From an uncultured Bacilli bacterium (lineage in GTDB: Bacteria; Bacillota_I; Bacilli_A; RF39; UBA660), in assembly GCA_934086815.1 (NCBI GenBank), contig CAKOIM010000015.1, positions 1 to 22,017 of the forward strand: DNA of 22,017 nucleotides. The letters run 5' to 3'. Positions 13,140 through 21,742 of this stretch are shown here, piece after piece. A program made the position numbers and the translations under genes. Position 1 is the first letter of the stretch. The number at the start of each line of letters is the position of its first letter. The notes beneath the pieces were generated by a model. It searched no databases, was not told where the DNA came from, and saw only the letters and a program-made list of their open reading frames with translations.

Positions 13140-15764
13140 CTACCCTTTAGTACTATAAGCCAATACTCTATCTATGATATTTATTGGAATAGTTGATACG
13201 ACTCCACCTGAAGGATCTTTTACAATAAGATTGTTACCACTTATAGAAGAAACAACAACATAATGACCTAATTTATGTTGTTCATTTTGAAAATGAACTA
13301 TAACAAAATAATTACTTTGTGGAAATTTAGTAATAAGTTGTTTTTTCTCATCAATTGATTTATTTAAAATATCTTTATAATGTGCAGCTTGTTTTACTCC
13401 GGGAGCAATTTGAGATATAGCAGCACAGGTCCATATTATTGACCCATTTCCAACAAAACATTTACCTGCATTTAATTTTCTTATAAATACCCCTGCATCA
13501 AAATTTGGAACAGTTGTTTTAACTCCAGAGCAAGAAATTCCAATAGCAATAGATGTTACAGCACATCCAGCTTCTCCCATACTACCTGCGCCACCTAATG
13601 AAATAGAACTCCATCTAGGGTCTCCTTGAGCATAAATTGTACAGTTTGGAGAATCAGTTCCTCCTATTCCGTTATTACAAACAGCTTGTCTACCAATGAC
13701 ATTTTCAGAATTATAATCATCATAATTAGTTACATCTCTTGAATAAAATTTATTTTGATCAGTATAATCTCCAGTTACAAATAAGGCAAATTCAGCTTTT
13801 CTTCTCCTTTTTAACCCTTCTAATACTTTTCCTTGTGATTTATTATATTGCTTCATTTCTTTCCATAATGATTCATAACCACCATCCGCATATGCCTTAA
13901 CTAGTTTTTCTGTATATCCTGCACCTAAATTATAATTAAAGGAAGTGAGTGCATCTTTTTGATATTGAGTAAATGTTACGCCATGTTTTTGAGCTGCGGT
14001 GTCTACTGGTTCAGAATATGTTGTTGCTAATGAATTTATTTTAATTTTATCAGCAACACTAATTGGAACGCAATCTCCTGCATTCACCTTGTAACCATTA
14101 CCACTTTTTCTAAAGTACTTCTCCCATGAATTAGTATTAATATAGTGCGCTGTATATGCACTACCTAATAGATGATTTGTAACACCATGTCCAACAGTAA
14201 TAGTACCATCACCTAAATTTTCAGCTACATAACCAGTATTATTATTACATAAACCAGTTATCCCTTCAAACTTCGATACAAATGTAAATAAATTTGCACT
14301 TTCAGAATTAGTTGCACACATTGAACTAGAATCTGAATTTTCGTCAGTTTGAATAAATTCACAATGATCAGCTAAATTATAAATCTTATGCTTAGTTTTT
14401 TTTGTTGTTTTTTCTTCATTATCTTCAGTTGTTACATCATTGTTATCACTATTATCATTTTCTTCTATTTTTGTATTTTGTTCCATTTCAACATTGTCAT
14501 CATTATTATCATAAAACTTATTTAAAATTTCACTGTATGATTTTTTATCTTCTTCTGATGAAATACTATTAATAAAATCTTCACTAAGATCTAACATATC
14601 ACTTTCTTTTAAAGTAGTTATCTCAGATTTATATTCATTACTTAAAAATAAATAATTTTCAATATTATTATATAAAGTATTTAACTTCTCATATGTATCC
14701 CCTTCTTGAGAATCATTATAATTATTAGTACACGTATCTAAATCTAAAACTTTAGAAGCATTATCATACCCACCTTTAGCAAATGCATTAGTTTTTACAA
14801 CAATCATTATAGCTTTTATTGCTTCATCTGATAATTCTTTTCCTTCGATTAAAGATAACGTTGATCCTATAACATAATCTTTAATACTTATACTTTTTGG
14901 ATCATCATCGCTATTACATGTTTTTAAATTAATTGTTGTTAAATTATAATTACATTCTTCATTAAAATACCCATTCCCATTGGAATTATCTCCAATTACT
15001 ACAAGAAGTATCAAAAAAATTAATAAAAACACTATTAACACTAACAATACCCATGGATTTGCCGCTATAAATGCAACCAATTTAGCTCCAGCTTTAGCAG
15101 TAACTTTCGCCGTTTTACTTGCGGCCTTCTTTCCAGCATTTCCAACCGCTGTTGCAGCTTTTTTCCCAGTATCTTTAGCAACTTCTTTAACCTTTGCCTC
15201 AGCCTTATCTTTTATAGCTTCTCCCGGATGAGTAGCATTATAAGCTTTAGCTTTCGCATCATCTATTTTATTTGTAATGGCATTTTTCTTTGCATTAGCA
15301 TACTTCAAATTATCCATTACCATGTCCATTTTACTTTTTCTTACAGCGTTAGAACCATCTGCTTTAACAGGGCCATTTTCGCCCTTTTTAGTTTTCCAAT
15401 TATTTTTTCTTTCTTTATTTAATTCATCAGCTTTTTTATCTAAGTCTTGTTGTCTATTTTTATAGTGATCAGCATTATAAACACCATTTTTTTTAGCCCG
15501 GTCATATTCTTTTTGACCAAACGCTTCATCTCTTATCGGAGCATTTTGGGCATCTTCACCAATATTTAAATCTTCAACATCATTTAATTTATCATCAATA
15601 TTAAGCTTTTCATCTAAAATCCCATTTAAAGTTTCTAAATCAGTTTCAGAATTAAAATCATGCAAACCAACTTGAGAAGCAATTGTTCTCAAGTTGTCAT
15701 CAAAATCACCACTACCAGTGTCTAATCCTAATTTTTTAGCTTTATCTATAATGCTATTTTGCAT
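13140..15764 (-). CDS. Conjugation-linked cell-wall hydrolase: SpoIID-like + GH24 lysozyme + C39-like domain
   Basis: An 874-residue protein that should open the wall for the transfer channel. Residues 1-230 are probably cytoplasmic, charged, and Ala/Lys-rich from 180 to 228; one membrane helix follows at 231-257. Outside lie three parts. First, 290-420 resembles a SpoIID domain (DYVIG at 296-300, EAIKAIMIVVKTNAFAKGGY at 314-333), but the catalytic Glu of SpoIID appears replaced. Second, 488-670 is a T4-type GH24 lysozyme with E500 in KFEG, the GTITVGHGVT strand (520-529) and RRRKAEFALF (653-662). Third, 709-874 is a C39-like peptidase fold: YAQGDPRW (711-718), C734 in GCAVTS, H834 and D850. 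A linker of acidic repeats (420-455) separates the first two. A strong AAGGAGGT precedes the ATG. Conjugative hydrolases more often pair a lysozyme or SLT domain with CHAP or NlpC. Confidence 0.88.
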   Translation of the reverse strand: MQNSIIDKAKKLGLDTGSGDFDDNLRTIASQVGLHDFNSETDLETLNGILDEKLNIDDKLNDVEDLNIGEDAQNAPIRDEAFGQKEYDRAKKNGVYNADHYKNRQQDLDKKADELNKERKNNWKTKKGENGPVKADGSNAVRKSKMDMVMDNLKYANAKKNAITNKIDDAKAKAYNATHPGEAIKDKAEAKVKEVAKDTGKKAATAVGNAGKKAASKTAKVTAKAGAKLVAFIAANPWVLLVLIVFLLIFLILLVVIGDNSNGNGYFNEECNYNLTTINLKTCNSDDDPKSISIKDYVIGSTLSLIEGKELSDEAIKAIMIVVKTNAFAKGGYDNASKVLDLDTCTNNYNDSQEGDTYEKLNTLYNNIENYLFLSNEYKSEITTLKESDMLDLSEDFINSISSEEDKKSYSEILNKFYDNNDDNVEMEQNTKIEENDNSDNNDVTTEDNEEKTTKKTKHKIYNLADHCEFIQTDENSDSSSMCATNSESANLFTFVSKFEGITGLCNNNTGYVAENLGDGTITVGHGVTNHLLGSAYTAHYINTNSWEKYFRKSGNGYKVNAGDCVPISVADKIKINSLATTYSEPVDTAAQKHGVTFTQYQKDALTSFNYNLGAGYTEKLVKAYADGGYESLWKEMKQYNKSQGKVLEGLKRRRKAEFALFVTGDYTDQNKFYSRDVTNYDDYNSENVIGRQAVCNNGIGGTDSPNCTIYAQGDPRWSSISLGGAGSMGEAGCAVTSIAIGISCSGVKTTVPNFDAGVFIRKLNAGKCFVGNGSIIWTCAAISQIAPGVKQAAHYKDILNKSIDEKKQLITKFPQSNYFVIVHFQNEQHKLGHYVVVSSISGNNLIVKDPSGGVVSTIPINIIDRVLAYSTKG

Positions 15765-15769
15765 AATAC

Positions 15770-15781
15770 CTCCTTAAGGAG
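15770..15781 (-). promoter_or_regulatory. Palindrome over the ribosome binding site of the wall hydrolase
   Basis: The perfect 12-base palindrome CTCCTTAAGGAG contains most of the AAGGAGGT site before the ATG at 15764. A small CTCC-TTAA-GGAG hairpin could mask the site and lower translation of the hydrolase; the stem is short, so the effect may be slight or nil. Confidence 0.35.
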
Positions 15782-15787
15782 ATGTTA

Positions 15788-17575
15788 TTAAAAACCTCCA
15801 CCTGATCCAAAAGAATCTAACTCTTCTTGTGTTAATACTACTTGAATTTTCATTCTCTTATTTCCACAAATAAATAAACCAAAACCTTGTTCATAATACT
15901 TAATTGATTCCATTTCTGATTCATTTAAATCAATTAATTTTGCTAAATCATCTACTGCTTGTTTTCTTAAATTCATTACTAAATAATAAGAAGCATTATC
16001 GAATATAGCTTTACCATGTGTAATAATATTAGGTGCCGCAAAATCCGTAGGTTGTTGAGTTATTATAATGGTTCCCGTATTATATTTTCTACTACGTCTT
16101 TGTATTTGGGCTAAAAATTCTGCTCCTAATTCATTATGTCCAGATAATAGTACATGGGCTTCATCAACCATCATAACAGTATTTAAATTTTTATCTAAGC
16201 ATAGCCCCCATGCATATTTTAATATATTAAAGAATAAAGCATTTTTAATATTTTCATCACTATTCATTAATTCTTTTATATTAAAGACTATAAAATCGCT
16301 TTCTATTGATAATGTAGTTTTACCAGTAAAATAATACCTTAATTCTTTTACCAACGGTCTTACCTTTAATTCTAATCTTTCTAAAACATCCCTTTCATGA
16401 GTAGCATCAGTCATACTAGTTAAATGACCTTTAATCGTAGCGTATACATCATCAAATGTAGGATAATCTTCACTTCTTAATTTAGTAAAATCAGTTTCAT
16501 AATCTATTCTAAATCTTTTATATGTTTCTTGTATTACGTCACTAAACATGGTTAATACATCATCTTCAATGCTTGGTGAATAATATTTCATAAATGCTTT
16601 TACTTGTTGTAAAGTACGAGTTAAAACCGTATAACCCAATCCTTGAGCAATTTCTTCTTCATCAGCATCTATAACAATTTCTAATGGGTTAATCATTCCA
16701 AATGTTCCACCCTTACCAAGGTCTAGAAAATCACCACCTAAAGAATTACACATATCTCCAAGTTCACCTTCTGGATCAACACATACTACTTTAAAACCAT
16801 TTCTAATATGGGTTCTAAGTAATACTTTTGCTGCGGTTGATTTACCACTACCAGATGTCCCAAGTAAAATAATATTAGCATTATTTCTATTATTTTCTTT
16901 TTTTATTTGATATAAAAATTGATTAAATAGTATAACACCACCAGACCAGTCCACACCTAGTAAAGTAGCATTTCCTGGATCTTTAATACTATCAAATACA
17001 AATGGATACATAGCTGCAACTGTAACAGATGGAATTGGTGTACCTATCCTATTTTCAATATCCTGAGGTGGAAATATAGGTAAAATAGATTTTAAAGCTT
17101 TTTCTTGTTCAAACATTAAAGCTACAGCTCTCATACCTAAAGCATCTAAATAACTTCTAACTTGAATTTTTCTAAGTTCTAACTCTTCTTTATTATCCGC
17201 AGTTATCATTAAATGCATTTGAAAATCAAATATTCTTGCTTGTGTTGCAGCAAGCATTTGAATAAATTGTTCTAAAGATTCATAATCTTGACGTATTCTC
17301 TCTTGCATTGTATTATCTTTTTCACTTTGATAACGCACCTTTAAATCTGCTATTTCTTTATTTAACATTTTTTGTAAAACTGCAAAAGGAATTGGCATAT
17401 GTTTAATAGCTATTTTTACCCCTTGCAAGTTTGTAATATCAGACAGAAAACCTGGCATAATATTTCGAGGAAAAGCAATTACCGTTAATATTGTAGAATA
17501 TTTTCCTCCTAAAACAAATTCCGTTGGTTTAAACTCCATTCCTTTCGGAGCTATTTCGCTTTTAATTTTACTCAT
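15788..17575 (-). CDS. virB4: VirB4-type conjugation ATPase (TrsE/TraE-like)
   Basis: A 595-residue ATPase that energises assembly and work of the type IV channel at the inner face of the membrane. Walker A is GTSGSGKS (239-246), followed by VVCVDPEGELGDM (263-275), a VirB4 hallmark. Walker B is VMMVDEAH (467-474), then RRSRKYNTGTIIITQQPTDF (493-512), also typical. The N-terminal 200 residues correspond to the middle of full-length VirB4 proteins; the missing front portion is the separate 182-residue protein encoded just upstream (stop and start one base apart, GTGATG TAA A ATG). The protein lacks membrane helices and ends in a Gly-rich FGSGGGF. This two-gene form is known from trs/tra plasmids, so it is not read as a broken gene. 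Confidence 0.95.
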   Translation of the reverse strand: MSKIKSEIAPKGMEFKPTEFVLGGKYSTILTVIAFPRNIMPGFLSDITNLQGVKIAIKHMPIPFAVLQKMLNKEIADLKVRYQSEKDNTMQERIRQDYESLEQFIQMLAATQARIFDFQMHLMITADNKEELELRKIQVRSYLDALGMRAVALMFEQEKALKSILPIFPPQDIENRIGTPIPSVTVAAMYPFVFDSIKDPGNATLLGVDWSGGVILFNQFLYQIKKENNRNNANIILLGTSGSGKSTAAKVLLRTHIRNGFKVVCVDPEGELGDMCNSLGGDFLDLGKGGTFGMINPLEIVIDADEEEIAQGLGYTVLTRTLQQVKAFMKYYSPSIEDDVLTMFSDVIQETYKRFRIDYETDFTKLRSEDYPTFDDVYATIKGHLTSMTDATHERDVLERLELKVRPLVKELRYYFTGKTTLSIESDFIVFNIKELMNSDENIKNALFFNILKYAWGLCLDKNLNTVMMVDEAHVLLSGHNELGAEFLAQIQRRSRKYNTGTIIITQQPTDFAAPNIITHGKAIFDNASYYLVMNLRKQAVDDLAKLIDLNESEMESIKYYEQGFGLFICGNKRMKIQVVLTQEELDSFGSGGGF

Positions 17576-17576
17576 T

Positions 17577-18125
17577 TTACATCACCGCCCCAAAATTAGT
17601 TGTTTCTCCACCATTTAAGAAATTATCTAAAATCACTCTTAAATCATTATTAGATGTTTGTGTTGATTGTAATCCCGCACTTGCAAGACCACTTATCAAA
17701 TTATGTAATTTCTTTTGCACTAATTCTAATCGTTTTTCTTTAAATAAAATATAATATTCGGTATCAACCACGTTATATTCACTACTCATAAATAAATTAG
17801 CTTTATTAATATCTTGCATAATCAATTTTTTAGCCGTATTTGTAGTTGCATTATTATACATAAGTTGTAATTGTGATAAATAAACATCTATATCTACTGG
17901 CCTATCAGCAATAAGAAGCCAAAAATCATAGTCAATACTATTATAAAAATTTCTTAATTGATAAATAGTATTGTTTTGTGTTCCTTGATCCATAATGAAA
18001 ATATTTTTCGGAGCAACTTTAACTCCGGTTACATACATTCCATCGTCTAATTGAATCATTCCATTCATTATTTGTCTAACCGGTAACCAATCCTCTGCAT
18101 AAGTTCTATTACTTGTCTGATTCAT
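17577..18125 (-). CDS. TrsD-like protein, separate N-terminal part of VirB4
   Basis: A 182-residue soluble protein. YAEDWLPVRQIMNGMIQLDD (9-28), then MYVTGVKVAPKNIF and FYNSIDYDFWLLIADRPVDI (61-80), are the opening beta-rich segment of VirB4/TraC-type proteins, continued by a long helical part (about 82-150) with YYILFKEKR (126-134). In pSK41/pGO1-type systems the corresponding protein is TrsD, encoded before TrsE. The gene overlaps the prgI end by 17 bases and is one base apart from virB4, so three genes are coupled. It has no ATPase motif of its own and presumably docks on the VirB4 hexamer. Assignment to TrsD is by position, size and motif pattern. Confidence 0.8.
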   Translation of the reverse strand: MNQTSNRTYAEDWLPVRQIMNGMIQLDDGMYVTGVKVAPKNIFIMDQGTQNNTIYQLRNFYNSIDYDFWLLIADRPVDIDVYLSQLQLMYNNATTNTAKKLIMQDINKANLFMSSEYNVVDTEYYILFKEKRLELVQKKLHNLISGLASAGLQSTQTSNNDLRVILDNFLNGGETTNFGAVM

Positions 18126-18423
18126 ATTTACAACACCAACCTTTCCAATAATATCTTCGTGGATTAAATATAAAACTAAATATATTAATTAAAAATTGTA
18201 ATACATTATGATAATACATTACCGGCGTAACTAAAAATCCTGTTATAAGTGCTGGTAATAAAATTACTATCATTTGTGCCAACGAAGCATTTTGCACTAA
18301 TATTAAGAGCAATACTGTAAGCCCACATCCAAAACCAAATAACATTAAATCTGTTGGAGTAAAGAACCCAAGTATTAATTGTGATTTTTTTGAATTGGCT
18401 GGTATTAAATAGTTATTATTCAT
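18109..18423 (-). CDS. prgI: PrgI-family membrane protein (VirB3 position)
   Basis: A 104-residue protein with two membrane helices (about 24-44 and 47-69). It carries the family pattern YLIPANSKKSQLILGFFTP (5-23) near the start, VTPVMYYHN (65-73) after the second helix, and the aromatic, basic ending NPRRYYWKGWC (87-97). PrgI proteins stand directly before VirB4 in Gram-positive conjugation loci and fill the place of VirB3, probably anchoring VirB4 to the membrane channel. An AAAGGG site lies about five bases before the ATG. The 17-base overlap with the next gene makes co-translation likely. Confidence 0.9.
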   Translation of the reverse strand: MNNNYLIPANSKKSQLILGFFTPTDLMLFGFGCGLTVLLLILVQNASLAQMIVILLPALITGFLVTPVMYYHNVLQFLINIFSFIFNPRRYYWKGWCCKYESDK

Positions 18424-18446
18424 TCCCTTTCATTCCTTTCATTGTA

Positions 18447-21167
18447 TTATTTACTATCTTTTCCGTCATTTTTATTTGCACGTTGTAATTTTTGATACTC
18501 TGTATCCATGGCCTGATTTCTATCTCTAAATACTTTAATCATATCATCAGCCCTTTCAAATGCATTTTCGCCAGAAAAATCCGTAGGTGGTGTTTCTGTT
18601 ACATTTTGTTTTTCATATGTACTTCTTACAAAACCAGGATTGTCTTTTACCATATCTTCAAAAGTGTTAAAAGATGATTTTACCCATTTCCAATCACTAC
18701 TGGCACCTCCGCCTAATTCAATTTTAGCATTTTCTAGAATTTGATTATTTGCTTCATTTATTGATTTACTTACAGTCTTAGCATCAAAATTCGTAAATCC
18801 ATCATTATGCATTAAACTTTCAACATTGCCTAGACTTCCACTTGCAATTTGTTTATTTAAATAACTTGTTACTTTTTCTTGAGCATCTTTGTATTGTGCC
18901 ATTAAGATATTCTTGTATTGATTATAAGTTTCTTCATCTTTAATAGATACATCGTTACCATTAAAATCTTTAATTGTTTTACCTTGAACAGCATCAAAGG
19001 ATAAAAGACCTAATTTTTTATTCATATAATCAAGTGATCCAACACATGCACTACCTGCCTCTTTCAAAACGCTTGTGCTTTTATTTACATCCATATTATT
19101 TAACAAATTATCAGTTTGCATAGAAATTTGTTTTTCCAATGCTACTTTATTAATATCAGCTTGCATTTTCGCAAGTCCATTATTCTGACAAGCATATTTT
19201 ATTATATATTTACCAACATCTTTTTCTGTATTGGTCATTTGCATTCCCATTTCTGATCTAAATGCTGCATATTCCATTTCATTATTAATCAATACTTCAT
19301 TACCATTAAAATCTGTAACTACTTTTACTTCTGATGCAGATCCATCAGCGCGAGTTATAGTTTTACTTTTTAGATCGTTAAACTTTGTGCTTTTTATATC
19401 ACTTAAATATTCTTTCATAGCGGATAACGACATATTAGGTCCACCAGCAGCCTGTACTAATGCACTACTACTTTGCAGTTCATCCCTAGACAGAACCTTA
19501 TCTCTTTTATCTTCAATTTCTTTAAAACTTTTATCAAATGAATTATTTAATACTCGCTCTTTATTTAATGCATCATACGATGCTTCAAGCCCCATGTATG
19601 TTCCTACACCTTTTAACACACCACCTGCGACACCACCTGCGACACCGCCAGCAACATTAGCTGCATTTTGAATAGCTCCTAAAGGTCCTGGTAACTTTTT
19701 GTTTGCATCAACAGTGTATTTATCTACAACACCTTTTATTTTCTCTCCAGTTTTTATGTTAGCATCTACTGCTCCAGATGATGCTTTTCGCATATCTGTA
19801 AAGTTTTTAGCTCCACGAGCTCTATAGCCACCTCGCAGCATCCCAGTTGCCATTGAGATTCCACCTGTTGCAATACCTGCTCCTATAGCTTTAGCTTTTC
19901 CGCCTAAACCTTTTGCATTTTTGGCATTTTGAATTGTTGATCCAACTTTTTTAGCCATTAAACCTACCCCGGTTCCTAAAGCAGCACCAGCCATTAGACC
20001 CCCACCAGCGGCAAGTTTTTCTCTAATTCCCAATTTCATTCCTGATGTATCAAATGGGAATATCTTACTTAATACTTCAGGTATTTTCTTAATAAACATT
20101 ACCATAGCCATTACAATAAAAGCATATAACAAGCCCGTTTGAGTAAAGGACAAAGCATTTGTATCTATTTTTGACAAATTATCTTTTAATAAATTTAGCA
20201 TTAAAACACCAAATGACATTGCACCAATTCTTACAAAAACTTCTATAAATAAACCTATAACTTGTTGTACCCATTTAGAAAATACATCCTTAAGTTTCCC
20301 ACCGGGGATAACACGACAAATCACTGGTATTGGCGCTATTATTTGATAAAAAGCTAATTTTACTGACCTTAAAGCTATGTCAAAGCAAAAGTTAATCATT
20401 AAATATAACACATATATACCCGCAATTGTAGATAATGGGAAATAATAATGAAACCCAGCATCTCCGTCAGCTGCTAATTCTGAAAATTTCATATATTGTG
20501 CAAATGATTCCCCTCTTTGTTCATCAGAATCTGGATTTACTAATCTATCTACTTCACCTAAAGTAGTACCATTTGCTTCAATAGCATCTCGACATTTATC
20601 TTCATCAGTTTCACCTAGATCTTGACATTTTGCACTATCAGGCCCATAAAATCCCTTAAAAGTTTCATAAGCAAACAAGTTTCCCGCATTATTTAATGAA
20701 TACGTTTTCTTATCACTATCATTACTAGAAGTGTTAGTCCCTAAAATTAAAGAAGAAACTGTGCCTTTATTTAATAATGAATTTTGTACATTGAAAGCAA
20801 GTTCAAAAACTGTCGGTAAGAATGCTATAATCACTAAAGAAACCACTACATTTTGTATCAATTTAGGAAATGACAATTCTCCTTTAGCAAAATTATCTGG
20901 ATTTATCACAGCTTTTAACAAAGAATATGCTAATATAAATAACATAATCAATCCCAGTATAACATATATACGATTAACTAATTCTTTATAATCTTCTACT
21001 CCAAATAAATTCACCTTTGTTAAAGTAATAAAAATTTCATATACATAACGAATGAAATTATAAATTACACTATCAACAAACACTAAAAAACTAAATATTT
21101 TTTCTAAAATCTTATCTCCTACCCAACCAATAAGTCCAAAAGTAGTAGCAAAAAAATTTATATTCAC
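18447..21167 (-). CDS. VirB6/TrbL-like channel protein with long soluble tail
   Basis: A 906-residue protein, core of the membrane channel. The N-terminal half has about seven hydrophobic segments (roughly 25-48, 66-88, 104-125, 243-266, 270-288, 302-326, 342-360), with a hydrophilic loop at 130-235 containing C181 and C192. PIPVICRVIPGGKLKDVFSK (279-298) is the conserved part of Gram-positive VirB6-like proteins. From 380 on the tail is soluble: a Gly/Ala-rich stretch (386-455), a short GGVA repeat (507-518), then two similar copies of a module, each holding FNGN(E/D)V-x-I (620-627 and 735-742). The start is GTG at 21167, with AGGTGAT four bases before it. VirB6 proteins of this type often carry large tails, but the duplicated module is unfamiliar to me. 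Confidence 0.88.
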   Translation of the reverse strand: MNINFFATTFGLIGWVGDKILEKIFSFLVFVDSVIYNFIRYVYEIFITLTKVNLFGVEDYKELVNRIYVILGLIMLFILAYSLLKAVINPDNFAKGELSFPKLIQNVVVSLVIIAFLPTVFELAFNVQNSLLNKGTVSSLILGTNTSSNDSDKKTYSLNNAGNLFAYETFKGFYGPDSAKCQDLGETDEDKCRDAIEANGTTLGEVDRLVNPDSDEQRGESFAQYMKFSELAADGDAGFHYYFPLSTIAGIYVLYLMINFCFDIALRSVKLAFYQIIAPIPVICRVIPGGKLKDVFSKWVQQVIGLFIEVFVRIGAMSFGVLMLNLLKDNLSKIDTNALSFTQTGLLYAFIVMAMVMFIKKIPEVLSKIFPFDTSGMKLGIREKLAAGGGLMAGAALGTGVGLMAKKVGSTIQNAKNAKGLGGKAKAIGAGIATGGISMATGMLRGGYRARGAKNFTDMRKASSGAVDANIKTGEKIKGVVDKYTVDANKKLPGPLGAIQNAANVAGGVAGGVAGGVLKGVGTYMGLEASYDALNKERVLNNSFDKSFKEIEDKRDKVLSRDELQSSSALVQAAGGPNMSLSAMKEYLSDIKSTKFNDLKSKTITRADGSASEVKVVTDFNGNEVLINNEMEYAAFRSEMGMQMTNTEKDVGKYIIKYACQNNGLAKMQADINKVALEKQISMQTDNLLNNMDVNKSTSVLKEAGSACVGSLDYMNKKLGLLSFDAVQGKTIKDFNGNDVSIKDEETYNQYKNILMAQYKDAQEKVTSYLNKQIASGSLGNVESLMHNDGFTNFDAKTVSKSINEANNQILENAKIELGGGASSDWKWVKSSFNTFEDMVKDNPGFVRSTYEKQNVTETPPTDFSGENAFERADDMIKVFRDRNQAMDTEYQKLQRANKNDGKDSK

Positions 21168-21180
21168 TTATATCACCTAC

Positions 21181-21624
21181 CTAACTGATACCACAATTTT
21201 CATAAATACCAAATAATTCCATTAAAAATTCAACAATTATTGGTAAAAAGAAAATTAAAACACAATAAATAAATCTTTTAATAGCTTTTTGTCCCGCTTT
21301 TTTTATAGCGTCTTTATCATTTTCAACAATAGCTTTCATAAAGTCAAACGTAACTAATACAAATAAAGCTATAATCGCAGCATATTTCATCAAGTTTAAA
21401 ATATATTGTAACCAGTAAGCAGGTTCTTCTGGGTTATCCACAGATCCTAAATAAGAAGTACACGTGCTTTCTTCCGCCAGTGTAACCCCATAATTATTAA
21501 CATTCATAATTTCTATTAATTCATCATTTTTATAAGATAAAGCATTAACGTTCTTTATATTAAACGAAAAAAAGAATAGAAAAGTGAAACATAAAAACAA
21601 TATTTTATTCAAATTTTTATTCAC
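21181..21624 (-). CDS. VirB2/TrbC-like small membrane protein, first gene of the conjugation operon
   Basis: A 147-residue exported membrane protein. It has a signal peptide (1-28, cut likely after VNA), a short outside loop with two cysteines, and two membrane helices (about 77-97 and 117-139) with a basic cytoplasmic loop (KDAIKKAGQKAIKR) between them. This is the topology of VirB2/TrbC pilin-like proteins, which in Gram-positives probably line the channel. The reading frame extends to a TTG at 21645, but the GTG at 21624 is chosen: GGAG lies eight bases before it and the protein then starts with a normal signal peptide. The VirB6-like gene follows after 13 bases. Identity as VirB2 is by position and topology rather than by motif. 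Confidence 0.75.
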   Translation of the reverse strand: MNKNLNKILFLCFTFLFFFSFNIKNVNALSYKNDELIEIMNVNNYGVTLAEESTCTSYLGSVDNPEEPAYWLQYILNLMKYAAIIALFVLVTFDFMKAIVENDKDAIKKAGQKAIKRFIYCVLIFFLPIIVEFLMELFGIYENCGIS

Positions 21625-21662
21625 TTTAATCACTCCAATTTCCAAATAAAATTTCTATTTAA

Positions 21663-21692
21663 ATTTTAACATAAATATAGTTATCTAGTCAA
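21663..21692 (-). promoter_or_regulatory. Promoter of the conjugation operon
   Basis: Minus-strand TTGACT (21687-21692), an 18-base spacer ending in TGT, then TAAAAT (21663-21668). It combines a good -35 box with an extended -10. Transcription would start about 30 bases before the GTG at 21624, just downstream of a terminator. Confidence 0.7.
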
Positions 21693-21701
21693 TTTTTAAC
21701 G

Positions 21702-21736
21702 AAAAAAAGTTTCACAATTACTACGAAACTTTTTTT
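21702..21736. terminator. Bidirectional terminator between the Rpn gene and the conjugation operon
   Basis: AAAAAAAGTTTC (21702-21713) pairs with GAAACTTTTTTT (21725-21736) over an 11-base loop, with T runs in both directions. It ends the Rpn gene transcript and insulates the operon promoter from read-through. Confidence 0.75.
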
Positions 21737-21742
21737 TATTAT

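Noticed and set aside
14980..15465. Plus-strand reading frames opposite the start of the wall hydrolase gene.
   Set aside because: They lack binding sites and mirror the codon pattern of the true minus-strand gene with its recognisable domains.
15788..18125. VirB4 as a pseudogene split by a frameshift.
   Set aside because: The second part has its own ATG and GGTGAT binding site, both parts keep conserved motifs, and the two-gene form is known in trs/tra systems.
9111..21624. Longer start codons (GTG 9374, TTG 9096, TTG 21645, 4631) for four genes.
   Set aside because: In each case a better binding site and a promoter or signal peptide support the downstream start given in the features.
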